Shown: positions 1-5,977 of the stretch, one piece after another | Layout of the letters: every line of letters begins with the position of its first letter | How positions within the stretch are numbered: the stretch's first letter is position 1 | NCBI GenBank assembly: GCA_017935805.1 | Contig: JAGBGV010000119.1 | Span: 1 to 10,207 of the forward strand | Source of the DNA: Clostridia bacterium | GTDB taxonomy: Bacteria > Bacillota_A > Clostridia > Oscillospirales > CAG-272 | Length of the DNA: 10,207 nt | Direction: 5' to 3' | The notes under the pieces: model-generated | The model's input: only the letters and a program-made list of their open reading frames with translations | Told to the model about the DNA's origin: nothing | The model's database searches: none | Made by a program: the position numbers and the translations under genes

Positions 1-794
1 CCATGCTCATAAATCGTGCGAAAAATGACGGTGCTTCGGTGATCATCGTAGGTCACGTCAATAAGGAAGGCGGTATCGCAGGTCCTAAAGTGCTCGAGCA
101 CATGGTGGACGCTGTTATCTACTTTGAAGGAGACCGCCGCCAGCCTCACAGAATCGTCCGCGCTATAAAGAACCGTTTTGGCTCAACAAATGAAATCGGC
201 GTGTTTGAAATGTGCGAAAATGGCCTTGAGGAAGTGGCAAACCCCTCCGCTATGCTTCTCGAAGGACGTCCGACAGGAGTAAGCGGAAGCTGTGCCGTGT
301 GTATCATGGAAGGCAGCCGCCCGCTTATTGCGGAGATACAGGCCCTTGTCACACCCACAGTATTCCCCTCTCCTCGCCGCACCTCAAACGGCATCGACTA
401 CAACAGAATGTGTCTGCTTCTGGCGGTGCTTGAAAAAAGACTTGGACTCCGTTTTTCCTCCTGCGACGTGTATCTGAACGTCATTGGGGGACTTCGCCTG
501 GACGAGCCTGCAATTGACGCGGCGGCTTGTCTCGCGATGATCTCATCTATCCGCGACATTCCCGTACCCGATGATGTTATCGCATTCGGTGAGCTTGGTC
601 TGTCCGGCGAATTCCGTTCTGTCGCATCCATAGAACAGCGTGTAAACGAAGCGTTCCGACTGGGATTTACCAAAATTGCCCTGCCGAAGCGCTCTATTCC
701 GAGAAACAGCGAATCACTGAAGGATTCAGGTGTCGAGCTCATTCCGCTTTCGGGAATTTATGACGCTCTCCTGCTGCTCAAGGGTAAGGAATAA
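1..794 (+). CDS. radA: DNA repair protein RadA (Sms), 3' part, cut by window start
   Basis: RadA is a RecA-like ATPase and DnaB-type helicase that promotes branch migration of recombination intermediates in the cytoplasm. The frame is open from the first base, so the start lies outside the window. About 263 residues are visible, against roughly 450 for the family; the N-terminal zinc finger and Walker A region are missing because of the window edge, not a mutation. Numbering from the first visible Met, the end of the RecA core holds VIIVGHVNKEG (13-23) and the RadA hallmark KNRFG (56-60). A Lon-protease-like C-terminal domain follows (about 82-263), with GGLRLDEPAIDAAA (162-175) and GELGLSGEFR (196-205). 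The gene ends with TAA at 792-794, 147 bp before the mannosidase, which has its own promoter. The KNRFG motif makes the identification firm. Confidence 0.95.
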   Translation, partial: MLINRAKNDGASVIIVGHVNKEGGIAGPKVLEHMVDAVIYFEGDRRQPHRIVRAIKNRFGSTNEIGVFEMCENGLEEVANPSAMLLEGRPTGVSGSCAVCIMEGSRPLIAEIQALVTPTVFPSPRRTSNGIDYNRMCLLLAVLEKRLGLRFSSCDVYLNVIGGLRLDEPAIDAAACLAMISSIRDIPVPDDVIAFGELGLSGEFRSVASIEQRVNEAFRLGFTKIALPKRSIPRNSESLKDSGVELIPLSGIYDALLLLKGKE

Positions 795-807
795 TCGCCA
801 TTTACCA

Positions 808-844
808 CCGTTCATTTTGTCGCTGATTGGTTGACAAAGAACGG
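808..844. repeat. Imperfect inverted repeat overlapping the mannosidase -35 box
   Basis: CCGTTC (808-813) plus TTTGTC (816-821) pair with GACAAA (833-838) plus GAACGG (839-844). That is 12 bp with a 2-nt bulge (AT) and an 11-nt loop. The right arm covers most of the TTGACA box at 831-836. No run of T follows, so it is a poor intrinsic terminator for radA. It could instead be an operator for a regulator that blocks the -35 region. Function is inferred; the symmetry is seen directly. Confidence 0.45.
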
Positions 845-859
845 CAGATATGATAAAAT
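831..859 (+). promoter_or_regulatory. Sigma-A-type promoter of the mannosidase gene
   Basis: A perfect -35 box TTGACA (831-836) is separated by exactly 17 bp from TAAAAT (854-859, 5 of 6 consensus). TG at 851-852 gives an extended -10. Transcription should start near 866, leaving a leader of about 75 nt. Both boxes and the spacing are close to ideal, so strong expression is expected unless repressed. The inverted repeats at 808-844 and 868-885 flank it. Confidence 0.85.
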
Positions 860-867
860 CTTGTTAA

Positions 868-885
868 TAACCGAGCTTTCGGTTA
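868..885 (+). promoter_or_regulatory. Hairpin or operator-like palindrome at the mannosidase transcript start
   Basis: TAACCGA (868-874) and TCGGTTA (879-885) form a perfect 7-bp stem around the loop GCTT. It begins within a few bases of the predicted transcription start. A second short palindrome, GCGGA-C-TCCGC, lies at 906-916 in the same leader. The first could be a repressor operator at the start site or a 5' hairpin that stabilises the mRNA. Sequence alone does not decide, and no known regulator motif was recognised. Confidence 0.5.
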
Positions 886-941
886 CATAAATATGTTGAA
901 AAATTGCGGACTCCGCTAAACTTCACGAAAGGAATCTCGAT

Positions 942-3743
942 ATGAAGTATATTGAAAAACTCAACGCTCTCAACGCACGCCGTCACGAGAGCAAGTGGGC
1001 AGAGAGAATTGCTTCTCAGCTTACTTATCTTGATGCTATTTCCAAGCACAAGGACAATATGTACAACGACAGAATCGAAGCTGCCGTTGATTACATTCTC
1101 GGCGTAGCAAATGAGGAAGGCGTTATCACAAAGGCAACCTGCCTTGCAGCTGAGGAAATGCTCTCCGACCTGTCTCCCGTTGCAAAGAGCTTCAAGGAGC
1201 TTTTCGTAGGTCACGCACACATCGACATGAACTGGATGTGGGCTTACAACGAAACTGCAGGTCTTACAGTTGATACATTCCGCACAATGCTCGATATCAT
1301 GAACGAGCATCCCGACTTCACATTCGGTCAGTCACAGGCATCCACATACGAGATTATCGAAAAGTTCTGCCCTGAGATGCTTCCCGAGCTTAAGCAGCGC
1401 ATTAAAGAAGGCCGTTGGATCGTTACTGCCGCTGAATGGGTAGAGCCCGACAAGAACATGCCTGACGGCGAGTCACAGACACGTCAGATCCTTCAGGCAA
1501 AGAAGTATCTCTGCGATCTTCTTGATCTCACTCCCGACTATTTCGACCTTGACTTCGTTCCCGATACATTCGGTCATAACGCTAATGTTCCCACAATTCT
1601 TGCAAACGCAGGTATTAAGTATATGTACCACTGGAGATGCGGCGAGCAGAACCCCAGAGTTTACTACTATGTTGCTCCCTCCGGCAAGAAGGTACTCACA
1701 TATCGCGAATTCGTATGCTACCTCGGCAACATTGCTCCTGAGAAGTTCGAGATGGTTCCCGAGTTCTGGGCACAGACAGGTCTTGACACTTACCTCTGCG
1801 TTTACGGTGTTGGTGACCACGGTGGCGGACCTACAAGACGCGACATCGAGCGCATCCTTGAATACAAGTCATGGCCTCTCACACCAACAATTGAATTCGG
1901 TACATACAAGCAGTTCTTTGAGTACGTTGAAAACTGCGGCGTAGAGATTCCCGAGGTTCACGATGAACTCAACTTCATCTTCCCCGGCTGCTACACATCA
2001 CAGTCCAGAATCAAGATGGCTAACCGTGTAGGTGAAGCGCGCATCAATGAAACAGAAGAGCTCTCTGCAGCCGCTTCTATTCTTGCAGGCGCAACAAGAT
2101 CTCCCAATCATCTCGACACAGCTTGGAGAAACATCCTCTTCAACCACTTCCACGACATTCTTCCCGGCTCCGGTATCCTTGAAACTCGCGAGCACGCACT
2201 CGGTAAGTTCCAGGAAACTCTCGCTTACACAAACGTTTACGCAAACTACTCCATGCGCAAGATCGCAGCAGCCATCGACACCACATCCATTCCCTTCATT
2301 GAGGAGAGCGGTTCAAGAGCTGAGGGTGCCGGCGTTGGTTACGGTCAGTCCTTCATGACAGGTTGGGGCTTTCCCGTTTGCGAAAGAGGTAACGGTCCCG
2401 TTCGTGCTATCCATGTATTCAATACAACCGGATATGACCGTGACGAGTACACCCCCGTTATCGTTTGGAACTACGAGCAGGATAAGGGCAGAGTTGCATT
2501 CTACGACGTAGACGGCAACAAGCTTGACTTCTGTATTGAAAAACTTGCATACGGCTGGTCCGGCTTCTGGGGTCACTCCTACGGTATCTACCGCGTAAAG
2601 GTTAAGGTTCCCGCGCTCGGTTATACCACTATCGTAATGAAGCCCGACTATAATGATGACGAGCATCTCAACTTCAACAGCGGTCTTTACACAAGAAGCA
2701 ATGAAGATCCTATCTCCGATTCTCCTATCGTTCTCGAAAACGAGTACATCCGCGTAACATTCGACCGCATGACAGCCGAGATCACAGAGCTCTACGACAA
2801 GACCACTGGCGAGACTCTCATTGACAAGCCCTCCGGTTATCTCCGTCTGCTCCTTGAAAACGGCAACATGGGCATGGCTGCTTGGAAGATGGGCAACATC
2901 ACAAAGGAGATCAACCTCCACAGAGATGCACAGATCCGCGTAATGGGCTCCTCCGGCGGCGTAAATGCTAACATTGACTTCCAGATCAAGTACGAAGACA
3001 CCAGTATCGAGGTTAAGGCTTACCTCCGTCCGGGCAGCAAGGTTATCGAATACGATCTCCACACATATTGGAGACTGGAAGCTCCCGACAACCACGATGT
3101 AATTCCTCAGCTCAGCTTCGCAGTTCCCGTGTCCTACAAGCGCACAGGCAACTGCATCTACGATATTCCTTATGCAACTATCGCAAGAAAAGAAGCGGCT
3201 CACGATGTTCCTGCGCTCAGCTTCCTTGGTATCGAATCCGAGGGCAAGAACTCTATCGGTCTCGTAACAGACAACAAGTACGGCTTCCGTTGCTACAACG
3301 GTGAGGGTTCAATCGACCTGCTCCGCGCTACATTCGATCCGGATCCTTGCGCTGAATACGGTCACAACTACATGAAGTTCGGTATCATGGTTGCTCCCAT
3401 TGACGAGATGAAGAAGCACGCTACCATCTTCAACCACGTTCTGCCAATCACATTCGGCACACTCCACGGCGGCACACTTCCTCTCGAAGGTAAGGCAGTG
3501 GACGTACAGGGTGACGTTGTTGTATCCTGCGTGAAGAACTCCGAAAACGGACGCGGCACAGCAGTTCGTGTTTACGACATTACAGGCAACGATCAGCCTG
3601 CTACTATCAAGCTGAATGCTGATGTGAAGACAGCTTACCTCACAGACAGCCTTGAGAACGTGATCGCACCTCTCGATCTTGAAGATGGCGCTGTAAAGAT
3701 CACAGTTCCTGCTCGCGACTTTGTAACTGTTGTATTTGAATAA
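942..3743 (+). CDS. Alpha-mannosidase, glycoside hydrolase family 38, cytoplasmic
   Basis: A retaining, metal-dependent alpha-mannosidase of 933 residues, predicted to trim alpha-linked mannose from imported oligosaccharides or glycosides. The GH38 signature is clear: GHAHIDMNWMW (90-100) supplies metal ligands H93 and D95, VPDTFGHNANVP (206-217) holds the nucleophile and metal ligand D208, and NHFHDILPGSG (401-411) supplies metal ligand H404. GVGDHGGGPT (289-298) is another family motif. The middle helical bundle and a long beta-rich C-terminal half follow. There is no signal peptide or membrane helix, so it acts in the cytoplasm. AAAGGA lies 8 nt before the ATG, and the promoter at 831-859 is its own. 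It is a single-gene unit ended by the terminator at 3756-3793. Lysine is mostly AAG and codon choice is strongly biased, which suggests high expression. Exact substrate (N-glycan fragments, mannosylglycerate or other mannosides) cannot be read from sequence. Confidence 0.95.
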   Translation: MKYIEKLNALNARRHESKWAERIASQLTYLDAISKHKDNMYNDRIEAAVDYILGVANEEGVITKATCLAAEEMLSDLSPVAKSFKELFVGHAHIDMNWMWAYNETAGLTVDTFRTMLDIMNEHPDFTFGQSQASTYEIIEKFCPEMLPELKQRIKEGRWIVTAAEWVEPDKNMPDGESQTRQILQAKKYLCDLLDLTPDYFDLDFVPDTFGHNANVPTILANAGIKYMYHWRCGEQNPRVYYYVAPSGKKVLTYREFVCYLGNIAPEKFEMVPEFWAQTGLDTYLCVYGVGDHGGGPTRRDIERILEYKSWPLTPTIEFGTYKQFFEYVENCGVEIPEVHDELNFIFPGCYTSQSRIKMANRVGEARINETEELSAAASILAGATRSPNHLDTAWRNILFNHFHDILPGSGILETREHALGKFQETLAYTNVYANYSMRKIAAAIDTTSIPFIEESGSRAEGAGVGYGQSFMTGWGFPVCERGNGPVRAIHVFNTTGYDRDEYTPVIVWNYEQDKGRVAFYDVDGNKLDFCIEKLAYGWSGFWGHSYGIYRVKVKVPALGYTTIVMKPDYNDDEHLNFNSGLYTRSNEDPISDSPIVLENEYIRVTFDRMTAEITELYDKTTGETLIDKPSGYLRLLLENGNMGMAAWKMGNITKEINLHRDAQIRVMGSSGGVNANIDFQIKYEDTSIEVKAYLRPGSKVIEYDLHTYWRLEAPDNHDVIPQLSFAVPVSYKRTGNCIYDIPYATIARKEAAHDVPALSFLGIESEGKNSIGLVTDNKYGFRCYNGEGSIDLLRATFDPDPCAEYGHNYMKFGIMVAPIDEMKKHATIFNHVLPITFGTLHGGTLPLEGKAVDVQGDVVVSCVKNSENGRGTAVRVYDITGNDQPATIKLNADVKTAYLTDSLENVIAPLDLEDGAVKITVPARDFVTVVFE

Positions 3744-3755
3744 TCCTAAAAAATC

Positions 3756-3793
3756 AAAAAGGCACACAACCGAAAGGAAGTGTGTCTTTTTTT
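3756..3793. terminator. Intrinsic terminator shared by converging mannosidase and ABC-F genes
   Basis: GGCACAC (3761-3767) pairs with GTGTGTC (3780-3786), 7 bp with one G-T pair. The loop contains CC-GAAA-GG. A run of seven T follows at 3787-3793. On the other strand the same stem is followed by a T run (complement of 3756-3760), so it can also terminate the ABC-F gene, whose stop lies just beside it at 3799. Confidence 0.85.
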
Positions 3794-3798
3794 GTTAT

Positions 3799-5265
3799 TT
3801 AGAGTTCTACCATTTTTGTCGCAATCTTTTCGCAGAATACTCTGTCATGCTCGACAAACAGGATAGTCGGCTCGAATTTCAGCAGAAGCTCCTCAATTTG
3901 CATACGCGAAATGACATCAATATAATTCATCGGCTCATCCCATATGCATAGGTGCGCTCTTTCCGAAAGACTGCGAGCAATGAGCACCTTTTTCTTCTGT
4001 CCTCCGCTGAAATCCCGCATATCCTTTTCGAATTGCACTCGTGAAAAATCCAACTTGCGTAGTATTGCCTTGAATAAGCTCTCATCTATACCGCACTGCG
4101 CTGCGTAATCACTCAAGTTGCCTGACAAATGCGAGGTTCCTTGCGAAACATATGATATTTTGATTTGGCTGCCACGAAATATTTCGCCTGTATACGAAAT
4201 ATTTTCTCCGCAGATCAATTTCAAAACACTTGATTTCCCAGAGCCGTTTTTGCCAAGCAGTGCAACACGATCTCCGACACTCACTTCAAATGAGACATTG
4301 CTGCAGACCGTTTCACTGCCGTATGATACAGCTACGTCGCGCAAGGTAAGCAATCTGCGCGTATGATACGAAAGCTGCGTGATTTTTAATTCTGATGAGT
4401 GTTCTATATTTTTGAGTAGCTTTGATTTTTCCTCAATAGCATTCTGTTGTCTCGTCTCGATCGCTTTTGAGCGCGCCATCATTTTTGCTGCTTTGTGACC
4501 GATATACCCTCTGTCAAATGCATGCTCTCCTATCTTTGAGGATTCAACTTTGTCCGACCATTCGGCTTTTTCACGCGCTGTTTCCTTCAGGCGTTTGATC
4601 TCTTTTTTCAGTTTATCATTTTCCGCAAGTTCGAAGTTGTCCTGACGTTCCTTATTTATCAGCCAAGAAGAAAAATCTCCTCGCTGTACTTCAATATTGG
4701 TTTTATTGATTGACAGAATATGATCCACACACCCGTCAAGGAACGCCCGATCATGCGAGACCAAAATGAAGCCTTTCTTGGAGTTCAAGTATCGACTGAC
4801 AAGCTCTCGTCCTTTTGCATCAAGGTGATTCGTCGGCTCATCTATCAAGAGAAAACTGTTTTCCCGGAGAAACATCGCGGCAAGAAGCACCTTGGTCTGT
4901 TCCCCGTTTGAAAGGGTTTCAAATGGGCGGTACAGCACTTCTTCATCGATCTCAAGCACTGCCAATTCTCGTTGAAGCCGCCAATATTCCATCTCCATAC
5001 AGATCTCCTCAAGTATATCGATGGTGGTGACAGATTGATCTGATACAGGATAAGGAAAATACTCAAATTCAACTGATGCTGATATATTACCCCTGTACTC
5101 ATGTTTACCCATCAGCAAGTTCAGAAATGTGGTCTTTCCTCTGCCGTTTCTTCCTGTAAATCCCAATTTCCAATCTGTGTCTATCTGAAAACTGACATTT
5201 TCAAAGATATTGTCATAAGTTCCGTCATAGGCGAATGTAAGGTTAGAAATATTAATTAATGACAT
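3799..5265 (-). CDS. ABC-F ribosome-protection ATPase, Lsa-like (probable antibiotic resistance)
   Basis: A 488-residue soluble protein with two ABC ATPase domains and no membrane helices, the ABC-F plan. Domain 1 has Walker A GRNGRGKTT (38-46), signature LSNGEQ (118-123), Walker B LLIDEPTNHLD (139-149, catalytic E143) and H171. A lysine- and glutamate-rich linker (about 190-290) is the part that reaches the ribosome in this family. Domain 2 has GKNGSGKSS (338-346), FSGGQ (419-423), WDEPMNYID (442-450, E444) and H473. The MNYID variant in place of TNHLD is typical of Lsa-type proteins, which remove lincosamides, pleuromutilins and streptogramin A from the ribosome. The ATG at 5265 is chosen because MSLINISNLTFAY is the family N-terminus; an in-frame ATG at 5391 would read through the attenuator. 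The nearest ribosome site, AAAGG, is 13 nt away, which is long. Lysine is mostly AAA, unlike the mannosidase. Actual drug spectrum is unknown. Confidence 0.9.
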   Translation of the reverse strand: MSLINISNLTFAYDGTYDNIFENVSFQIDTDWKLGFTGRNGRGKTTFLNLLMGKHEYRGNISASVEFEYFPYPVSDQSVTTIDILEEICMEMEYWRLQRELAVLEIDEEVLYRPFETLSNGEQTKVLLAAMFLRENSFLLIDEPTNHLDAKGRELVSRYLNSKKGFILVSHDRAFLDGCVDHILSINKTNIEVQRGDFSSWLINKERQDNFELAENDKLKKEIKRLKETAREKAEWSDKVESSKIGEHAFDRGYIGHKAAKMMARSKAIETRQQNAIEEKSKLLKNIEHSSELKITQLSYHTRRLLTLRDVAVSYGSETVCSNVSFEVSVGDRVALLGKNGSGKSSVLKLICGENISYTGEIFRGSQIKISYVSQGTSHLSGNLSDYAAQCGIDESLFKAILRKLDFSRVQFEKDMRDFSGGQKKKVLIARSLSERAHLCIWDEPMNYIDVISRMQIEELLLKFEPTILFVEHDRVFCEKIATKMVEL

Positions 5266-5283
5266 AAAAACACCGTGCCTTTC

Positions 5284-5323
5284 AAATAAAAAATCGACTG
5301 CAAGAAAGCCCTTTCTGCAGCCG
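5284..5323 (-). terminator. Attenuator: intrinsic terminator in the ABC-F leader
   Basis: On the - strand, CGGCTGCAGAAA and TTTCTTGCAGTCG pair around the loop GGGC, giving a 12-bp stem (5294-5323) with one G-T pair and one bulged T. TTTTTT (5288-5293) and a further ATTT follow. It ends 19 nt before the ABC-F start codon, so transcripts that stop here never reach the gene. Its 3' arm CTTTCTTGCA (5299-5308) is perfectly complementary to an upstream segment at 5381-5390, which makes the terminator conditional. Confidence 0.85.
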
Positions 5324-5377
5324 AAAAACACAGCGTTCCAATAAGCCGAAATCGTCTGTATCAAATGAAAAGGTATT

Positions 5378-5390
5378 GCACTTTCTTGCA
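5378..5390 (-). promoter_or_regulatory. Antiterminator segment of the ABC-F leader
   Basis: TGCAAGAAAG (5381-5390, - strand) is the exact complement of the terminator 3' arm at 5299-5308, giving 10 bp. The overlapping segment GCAAGAAAGTGC (5378-5389) also pairs with the leader-peptide segment GCACTGTTTCTTGC (5461-5474), as 7 plus 5 bp with a 2-nt bulge. The two pairings exclude each other, so this segment acts as the switch. Pairings are seen directly; the regulatory outcome is inferred from known ABC-F attenuators. Confidence 0.75.
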
Positions 5391-5408
5391 TATCGGCACG
5401 ACAAACAA

Positions 5409-5427
5409 AGCGGTATCAACCTCCGCT
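5409..5427 (-). promoter_or_regulatory. Small hairpin between leader peptide and antiterminator
   Basis: AGCGG and CCGCT form a 5-bp stem around a 9-nt loop on the - strand, followed by TTGTTTG. It lies inside the loop that the 5461-5474 / 5378-5389 pairing would make. It also contains GGAGG, a strong ribosome-binding sequence with no obvious gene. It could be a pause hairpin, a weak early terminator, or a site for a second leader frame. Confidence 0.4.
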
Positions 5428-5457
5428 GATTTTATTTTCTTGTCATGCCATATAGTT

Positions 5458-5478
5458 TCAGCAAGAAACAGTGCGCAT
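5458..5478 (-). CDS. Leader peptide MRTVSC upstream of the ABC-F gene
   Basis: A six-codon frame, ATG to TGA, encodes MRTVSC. It follows an excellent ribosome site, GAGGTG (5484-5489), spaced 5 nt from the ATG, and lies about 25 nt after the predicted transcription start. Its coding bases 5461-5474 are the complement of the antiterminator segment. A ribosome stalled near its last codons would cover that segment, free the antiterminator and allow read-through. Short leader peptides of this kind precede several antibiotic-inducible ABC-F and methyltransferase genes. The peptide matches no leader I recognise. Translation is inferred from the ribosome site and context. Confidence 0.7.
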   Translation of the reverse strand: MRTVSC

Positions 5479-5510
5479 CTTTTCACCTCAAATCCGTTAT
5501 ATCTGCTCTA

Positions 5511-5539
5511 ATTATAACACAGCATCGCTGAAATTACAA
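5511..5539 (-). promoter_or_regulatory. Promoter of the ABC-F leader transcript
   Basis: On the - strand, TTGTAA (5534-5539) is followed after exactly 17 bp by a perfect TATAAT (5511-5516), preceded by TG-T to give an extended -10. Transcription should begin near 5504, giving a leader of about 240 nt. The -35 box lies only 15 bp past the stop of the Nudix gene, with no terminator between, so Nudix transcripts may also run into this leader. A small palindrome CAGC-GAT-GCTG sits in the spacer. Confidence 0.85.
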
Positions 5540-5554
5540 TACTAAGGGGCGAAT

Positions 5555-5977
5555 TTATCTTTTCCCACGCAAAAATTTATCCGCCAGCGTCAGTACTTCT
5601 TTTGACCGTTCAAATTGCAGTTTTTCATACGCTTCTTCATAAGGCAGGAGATATATTTCTTCAAGCTCGCCCTCCTGTGGCATTGGCGTTCCGGCTGATA
5701 ATTCTCCAAGGAAATACACAACGTCCTTTGTAATCTTTTCTCCGTTATCAAGGCTGAAGGAATAGTTGTCGCACTCACGGAATCCACCCACAAGAGTCAC
5801 ATCAAGCCCTGTTTCCTCCTTGATCTCGCGGATGGCGGTTTCTTCCTCAGTTTCACCGCTTTCCATGTGCCCCTTCGGGAAGCAACAAATACCGTTGGTC
5901 TGCTTGATTATCACATATTTAATAATTCCGTCTTCTCTTGTGAAAACAACGCCCCCACATGATTTTTCTTTTTTCAT
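5555..5977 (-). CDS. Nudix hydrolase, Ap4A-hydrolase-like
   Basis: A 140-residue single-domain Nudix protein that should cleave a nucleoside diphosphate linked to another group, using a divalent metal, in the cytoplasm. The Nudix box is complete: G36, E42, then REIKEETGL (50-58), fitting GX5EX7REUXEEXGU. The stretch FPKGHMESGE (33-42), with Lys after Pro, resembles bacterial diadenosine tetraphosphate hydrolases, so Ap4A or a related alarmone or cap is the likeliest substrate, but this is inference. AGGAGG lies 7 nt before the ATG. The ATG overlaps the stop of the upstream double-Nudix gene as ATGA (5974-5977), so the two are transcribed and probably translated together. The C-terminus is short and basic (KFLRGKR). 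The next gene downstream is the ABC-F leader. Confidence 0.9.
   Translation of the reverse strand: MKKEKSCGGVVFTREDGIIKYVIIKQTNGICCFPKGHMESGETEEETAIREIKEETGLDVTLVGGFRECDNYSFSLDNGEKITKDVVYFLGELSAGTPMPQEGELEEIYLLPYEEAYEKLQFERSKEVLTLADKFLRGKR

Noticed and set aside
808..844. Intrinsic terminator for radA
   Set aside because: A stem is present but no T run follows, and the right arm is part of the mannosidase -35 box, so it is listed only as an inverted repeat.
2313..3203. Long - strand frame (296 codons) opposite the mannosidase
   Set aside because: It lies wholly inside a clear GH38 gene, has Cys/Val-rich shadow composition and no motif; the open frame is explained by biased codons of the real gene.
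5266..5391. N-terminal extension of the ABC-F frame by 42 residues from an ATG at 5391
   Set aside because: The extension is not ABC-F-like, its bases form the antiterminator and terminator, and MSLINISNLTF from 5265 is the normal family start.
5265..5504. T-box or metabolite riboswitch in the ABC-F leader
   Set aside because: No T-box consensus or known aptamer core was recognised, and the leader peptide with matching complementary segments explains the terminator switch.
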